NCBI GenBank assembly: GCA_030431635.1 | Contig: JAUIIL010000011.1 | Coordinates: 1-64,000 of the forward strand | From: Bacteriovoracia bacterium | Lineage (GTDB): Bacteria > Bdellovibrionota > Bacteriovoracia > Bacteriovoracales > Bacteriovoracaceae | Direction of reading: 5' to 3' | DNA: 64,000 nt | Shown: positions 61,211 through 64,000 of the stretch, in pieces | How positions within the stretch are numbered: the first letter of the stretch is position 1 | How the letters are laid out: each line of letters opens with the position of its first letter | Program-made: the position numbers and the translations under genes | Notes under the pieces: model-generated | What the model was told of the DNA's origin: nothing | The model's database searches: none | What the model saw: only the letters and a program-made list of their open reading frames with translations

Positions 61211-62300
61211 GGTTTATCTTCTTTTTATTTTCTTAGTTGGAATTCAGTATTTGGGTGCTCAAACTTTTACACCTGGTGAGTCCTTTTCAGTCGAACAAAA
61301 GGAATTTTTAAACGAAATGATTTCTTCCTCTGTTGAACTACGGGTTTATCAATCATCTTTAGAGTCTCGTGCCTTTAAATTAAAAGGACTAGATAGTGAA
61401 AGAGACATTTTTCAAGAAAAAGAATTTTTCCTCTCTCTTGTAAATGAATTTAATAAAGAAATAAAAATTTTAGATGAAGATTACTCTTCATTAAAAAATC
61501 AACAAAATGAAAAGCTTGGATTCGCTGCTAATGAATATTTAGTAAAAAAATTATTATTGGAAAATTACTACTCAAACCACTTAAAAGGAAAGCTTTTAGA
61601 AATTTACGCTAAGACCAATTTTAGACCAGAAGTGAAACTAAGAGGGCTAGAGAAGAGATTGAAAAACATACTCGCTCAGGGCCGAAAATTTTACTTTAAC
61701 GTTTATGCCGATTTACGAGCAGAGAATATTCTCTATGTTCATATGTCAGATAAATGGAGAGACTTTTTGGCCTACAAAGTATCGGCAGACCCTTATGTTT
61801 CTGGACTCTACCATCAGCTGAGGGAATTTATTTTAAAAATGAATGAAAAGAAAAGTGACAGTGAAGTTCTCATAAAAGAAGTCGATGCTTTCTTCGCAGC
61901 TCAAGTTGTAAAACTCAATAATGAAATCAGTCAGATGTCAGAGACCATTTATCAGTCTCAACTTATTTCGTTTGACGATATTGAAGTAATTAAGTCTTAT
62001 AGTTTTACTGTTGAGAGTATCGTTGCCAAAAGATCACTTTTACATTCTTTTTATCATGATTATTTCAATGATTATTATTCTCATCATGCTCGATTGAGAA
62101 AAAGTGCGTTGAAAAAGTTTATGCGTGAAAAACATCATTTTTTTGAAAATTATGAACTGCTAACTCAACACCTTGAAGAAATAAGAGTGAGGGCTTTACT
62201 TAGGGTAAGAAAAAAGAAAATTCTTGGCCCTGAACATGAATTTAATATTATTCCAGAAGAAGAGCGGGACTTAGTTAAATTTCATATGAAAAATCAATAA
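61188..62300 (+). CDS. exported helical protein, unknown
   Basis: A 370-aa protein with a TTG start, preceded by the strong site AAGGGGGG and overlapping the barrel gene by 23 bases. It has a signal peptide (VYLLFIFLVGIQYLGA, then QTF). The mature protein is almost entirely helical and charged (EQKEFLNEMISSSVELR, FRPEVKLRGLEKRLKNILAQ). No family is recognised. Co-translation with a barrel suggests a periplasmic partner of it. Confidence 0.68.
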   Translation: MSFAYISKVYLLFIFLVGIQYLGAQTFTPGESFSVEQKEFLNEMISSSVELRVYQSSLESRAFKLKGLDSERDIFQEKEFFLSLVNEFNKEIKILDEDYSSLKNQQNEKLGFAANEYLVKKLLLENYYSNHLKGKLLEIYAKTNFRPEVKLRGLEKRLKNILAQGRKFYFNVYADLRAENILYVHMSDKWRDFLAYKVSADPYVSGLYHQLREFILKMNEKKSDSEVLIKEVDAFFAAQVVKLNNEISQMSETIYQSQLISFDDIEVIKSYSFTVESIVAKRSLLHSFYHDYFNDYYSHHARLRKSALKKFMREKHHFFENYELLTQHLEEIRVRALLRVRKKKILGPEHEFNIIPEEERDLVKFHMKNQ

Positions 62301-62348
62301 GTTAGAGCTTTTAAAGTGAGTACTTTCTTAACACCTATAGCTGTAAAG

Positions 62349-62375
62349 TTTACAACTGAAATTGAAGGATATAAT
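62349..62375 (+). promoter_or_regulatory. candidate promoter of carD
   Basis: A perfect -10 hexamer TATAAT (62370-62375) has TTTACA (62349-62354) upstream, but the spacer is only 15 bases, so the -35 assignment is weak. Confidence 0.4.
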
Positions 62376-62438
62376 TCAATGCGTTATTATGTCAAGGTGG
62401 GAATTCAATAGTGCCTAAGTGGTACTTAAAGGAGCAAG

Positions 62439-62912
62439 ATGTTTCAAATTGGTGATTATGTAGTTTGTCCAGGTCATGGAGTGGGACAAATCGCTAATGT
62501 GGAAAACAAAGATCTTTCAGGTGAAATAAAGTCTTTTTATATCATCAAGGTTGTGTCCAATGGTATGACCGTTATGGTCCCCACTGATAGTAAAGATGGT
62601 GTGAGAAGTCTTGTTTCTAAAATTGAGATCGAAGATGTCTTTGTTCTTTTGGGAAATCATGATGTTAAAGTTGATAACTCAACTTGGAACCGAAGGCATA
62701 GAGAATATCTTGCCAAAGTAAAAACTGGCTCACTCTTAGAAATCGCAGATGTTTTACGACAGCTACTTTTGTTAAAAGTTTCTAAAAAATTGAGTTTTGG
62801 TGAGAAAAAAATGTTAGAGCAGTGCAAGGATCTTCTTGTTAAAGAGATTGCATTATCCTCTGGAAACACTGAAAAAGATGTCCAGGGTAAAATAGAAAAC
62901 CTTTATTCTTAA
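62439..62912 (+). CDS. CarD/CdnL-family transcription regulator
   Basis: A 157-aa protein. Residues 1-65 are the CarD/TRCF RNA-polymerase-interaction domain (FQIGDYVVCPGHGVGQIANV, YIIKVVSNGMTVMVPTDSKD). Residues about 80-157 are the helical DNA-contacting domain (NSTWNRRHREYLAKVKTGSL; KLSFGEKKMLEQCKDLL). CarD stabilises the open complex at promoters, notably rRNA ones. GGAG precedes the start. It is followed by a methyltransferase and gltX. Confidence 0.93.
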   Translation: MFQIGDYVVCPGHGVGQIANVENKDLSGEIKSFYIIKVVSNGMTVMVPTDSKDGVRSLVSKIEIEDVFVLLGNHDVKVDNSTWNRRHREYLAKVKTGSLLEIADVLRQLLLLKVSKKLSFGEKKMLEQCKDLLVKEIALSSGNTEKDVQGKIENLYS

Positions 62913-63017
62913 TATTCATTTCAATCTTTCTCTTCTTTTTCATAACTTTCTATTGTCAGACCCTGAAAAAATGGAGACGATAATTCTCGGGGGAATTTAA
63001 CTTTAGAGATTGAGGGT

Positions 63018-63809
63018 ATGAGAATGGGAAACATTTCTTATACGGCTCAGCTTCTAGCTGCGAGAAGGGCAGTTGAGACACTCAAAAGTAGTTCACCCGT
63101 TCGAGATGAGTTTGCACACCTTTTTACGGCACCAGAAGTTCTGAGTCGTGCTGAAGAATCCAAAAATGAAGTTCACGTTGTGTTAATGAGACATGTTCTT
63201 ATCGAAAAGTATTTCGAGGAAAAAATACCGCAAGTCGAGCAAGTTGTTATGCTAGGGGCGGGTTTTGATACCAAATACCAACGATACAAGAGGTGCCAGG
63301 AAATTAAGTTTATTGAAGTTGATTCGCCTGAGATGATCAATTATAAAATTGAAATTCTGAATAAAAATTCCCTGCCAGTTCCTCAATTTGTAAAAAAAAG
63401 AATTACTAAAAAAGCTGATTGGGAAATGGTACTTAAGCAGTGCGATCTTAATTTACCAACACTGTTTGTGGGTGAAGGTTTTTTTATGTATCAAACCTTT
63501 GATTTCATCAGAGATACGCTCAAGAGTGTGGTCAAAGAGTTTAAGAAAGATGTCTACTGGGCTTATGATCTGTTGGAGCCTAGGATTAAAAAAACTCAAA
63601 TTCATCAGGAGAGTATTGAAAAACTTTCAGAGAAGGGGGAGATTTTTCGCTCTTACCTAACTCCAGATGAATCAAAGTTAATTGCTGAGATGACGGGATA
63701 TCAAATTGATATCTGGGATACCCAAAGAATGCATCATGAGTTTTTCGGTGAGGCTTATCACGGGGAAATTCATTTATTTGTTAATCTTCTAGAAAGACTT
63801 AACCAATAA
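63018..63809 (+). CDS. class I SAM-dependent methyltransferase, LCM family
   Basis: A 263-aa protein of the leucine-carboxyl-methyltransferase-like family (PF04072). ISYTAQLLAARRAVETLKSS is the N-terminal helix, QVVMLGAGFDTKYQRY the SAM-binding motif I, FIEVDSPEMINYKIEIL motif II, and TLFVGEGFFMYQTFDFIRDT a downstream block. The start could be 63018 or 63024; GAGGG suits the second. The acceptor is unknown; family members methylate small molecules or polyketides in diverse bacteria. Cytosolic. Confidence 0.88.
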   Translation: MRMGNISYTAQLLAARRAVETLKSSSPVRDEFAHLFTAPEVLSRAEESKNEVHVVLMRHVLIEKYFEEKIPQVEQVVMLGAGFDTKYQRYKRCQEIKFIEVDSPEMINYKIEILNKNSLPVPQFVKKRITKKADWEMVLKQCDLNLPTLFVGEGFFMYQTFDFIRDTLKSVVKEFKKDVYWAYDLLEPRIKKTQIHQESIEKLSEKGEIFRSYLTPDESKLIAEMTGYQIDIWDTQRMHHEFFGEAYHGEIHLFVNLLERLNQ

Positions 63810-63831
63810 TTATTGCCATTTTTGGCCCTAG

Positions 63832-64000
<169 letters not shown>

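Overview
This 64 kb window is AT-rich, densely coding bacterial DNA. It carries many exported lipoproteins and signal-peptide proteins, a Pal/CpoB envelope block, CarD, TrmFO, and sigma-54 signals. It has no complete tRNA, no rRNA and no CRISPR array. The gene mix suggests a Gram-negative predatory-type bacterium of the Bdellovibrionota (Bacteriovorax/Halobacteriovorax-like). That placement is an inference from gene content and style, not from a marker-gene comparison.

Positions 1-16 kb are accessory. They begin with the tail of an IS3 transposase. A mosaic follows: serine-recombinase remnants, tRNA-3'-end-like scars (GCCTCGGGGCACCA), a DUF4160/BrnA-like toxin-antitoxin pair, a frameshifted toxin-like gene, and an ArsR-AHSA1 operon behind a 34-bp perfectly spaced operator. 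Next come exported proteins: an ADP-ribosyltransferase-like protein, lipoproteins, a PAF-acetylhydrolase-like hydrolase, a 1052-aa surface protein and an 842-aa secreted protein of unknown function. Three exported-protein genes share a repeated upstream element that looks like a common promoter.

Positions 16.7-24.6 kb hold the most striking unit. An NtrC-type enhancer-binding protein with a degenerate receiver is followed by three near-consensus sigma-54 promoters (GG-N10-GC). These drive (i) an OB-like small protein plus a two-helix membrane protein, (ii) an overlapping operon of double UspA protein, C39-like cysteine peptidase, RimK-type ATP-grasp ligase, GCS2-type carboxylate-amine ligase and N-formylglutamate-amidohydrolase-like enzyme, and (iii) a 67-aa small protein. 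I read this as a stress-induced system that makes or trims a small gamma-glutamyl or peptide-like compound. A fourth sigma-54 promoter at 52.77 kb, followed about 100 nt later by an intrinsic terminator and no ORF, predicts a small RNA.

Positions 25-30 kb are accessory again: three tandem exported FGE/SUMF1-like paralogs with a gene-conversion block, a collapsed IS256 transposase, a coiled-coil exported protein and a lysine-rich histone-like protein. From 30.8 kb on the window is mainly housekeeping. It includes trmFO, an EamA transporter, a DHH phosphoesterase, a Gld-like ABC operon with DUF4340 protein, tdk, hpt, a GHMP kinase, a Na+/Ca2+ exchanger, smpB, rsmA and tsaD. It continues with a tetraheme metallophosphoesterase lipoprotein, cpoB-like, DUF4398 and pal genes, an arginase-family enzyme, an MBL hydrolase, sucCD, ndk, a beta-barrel protein, carD, a methyltransferase and the start of gltX. 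The tetranucleotide GGCC is conspicuously common in these core genes and in the sigma-54 cluster, but not in the accessory stretches.
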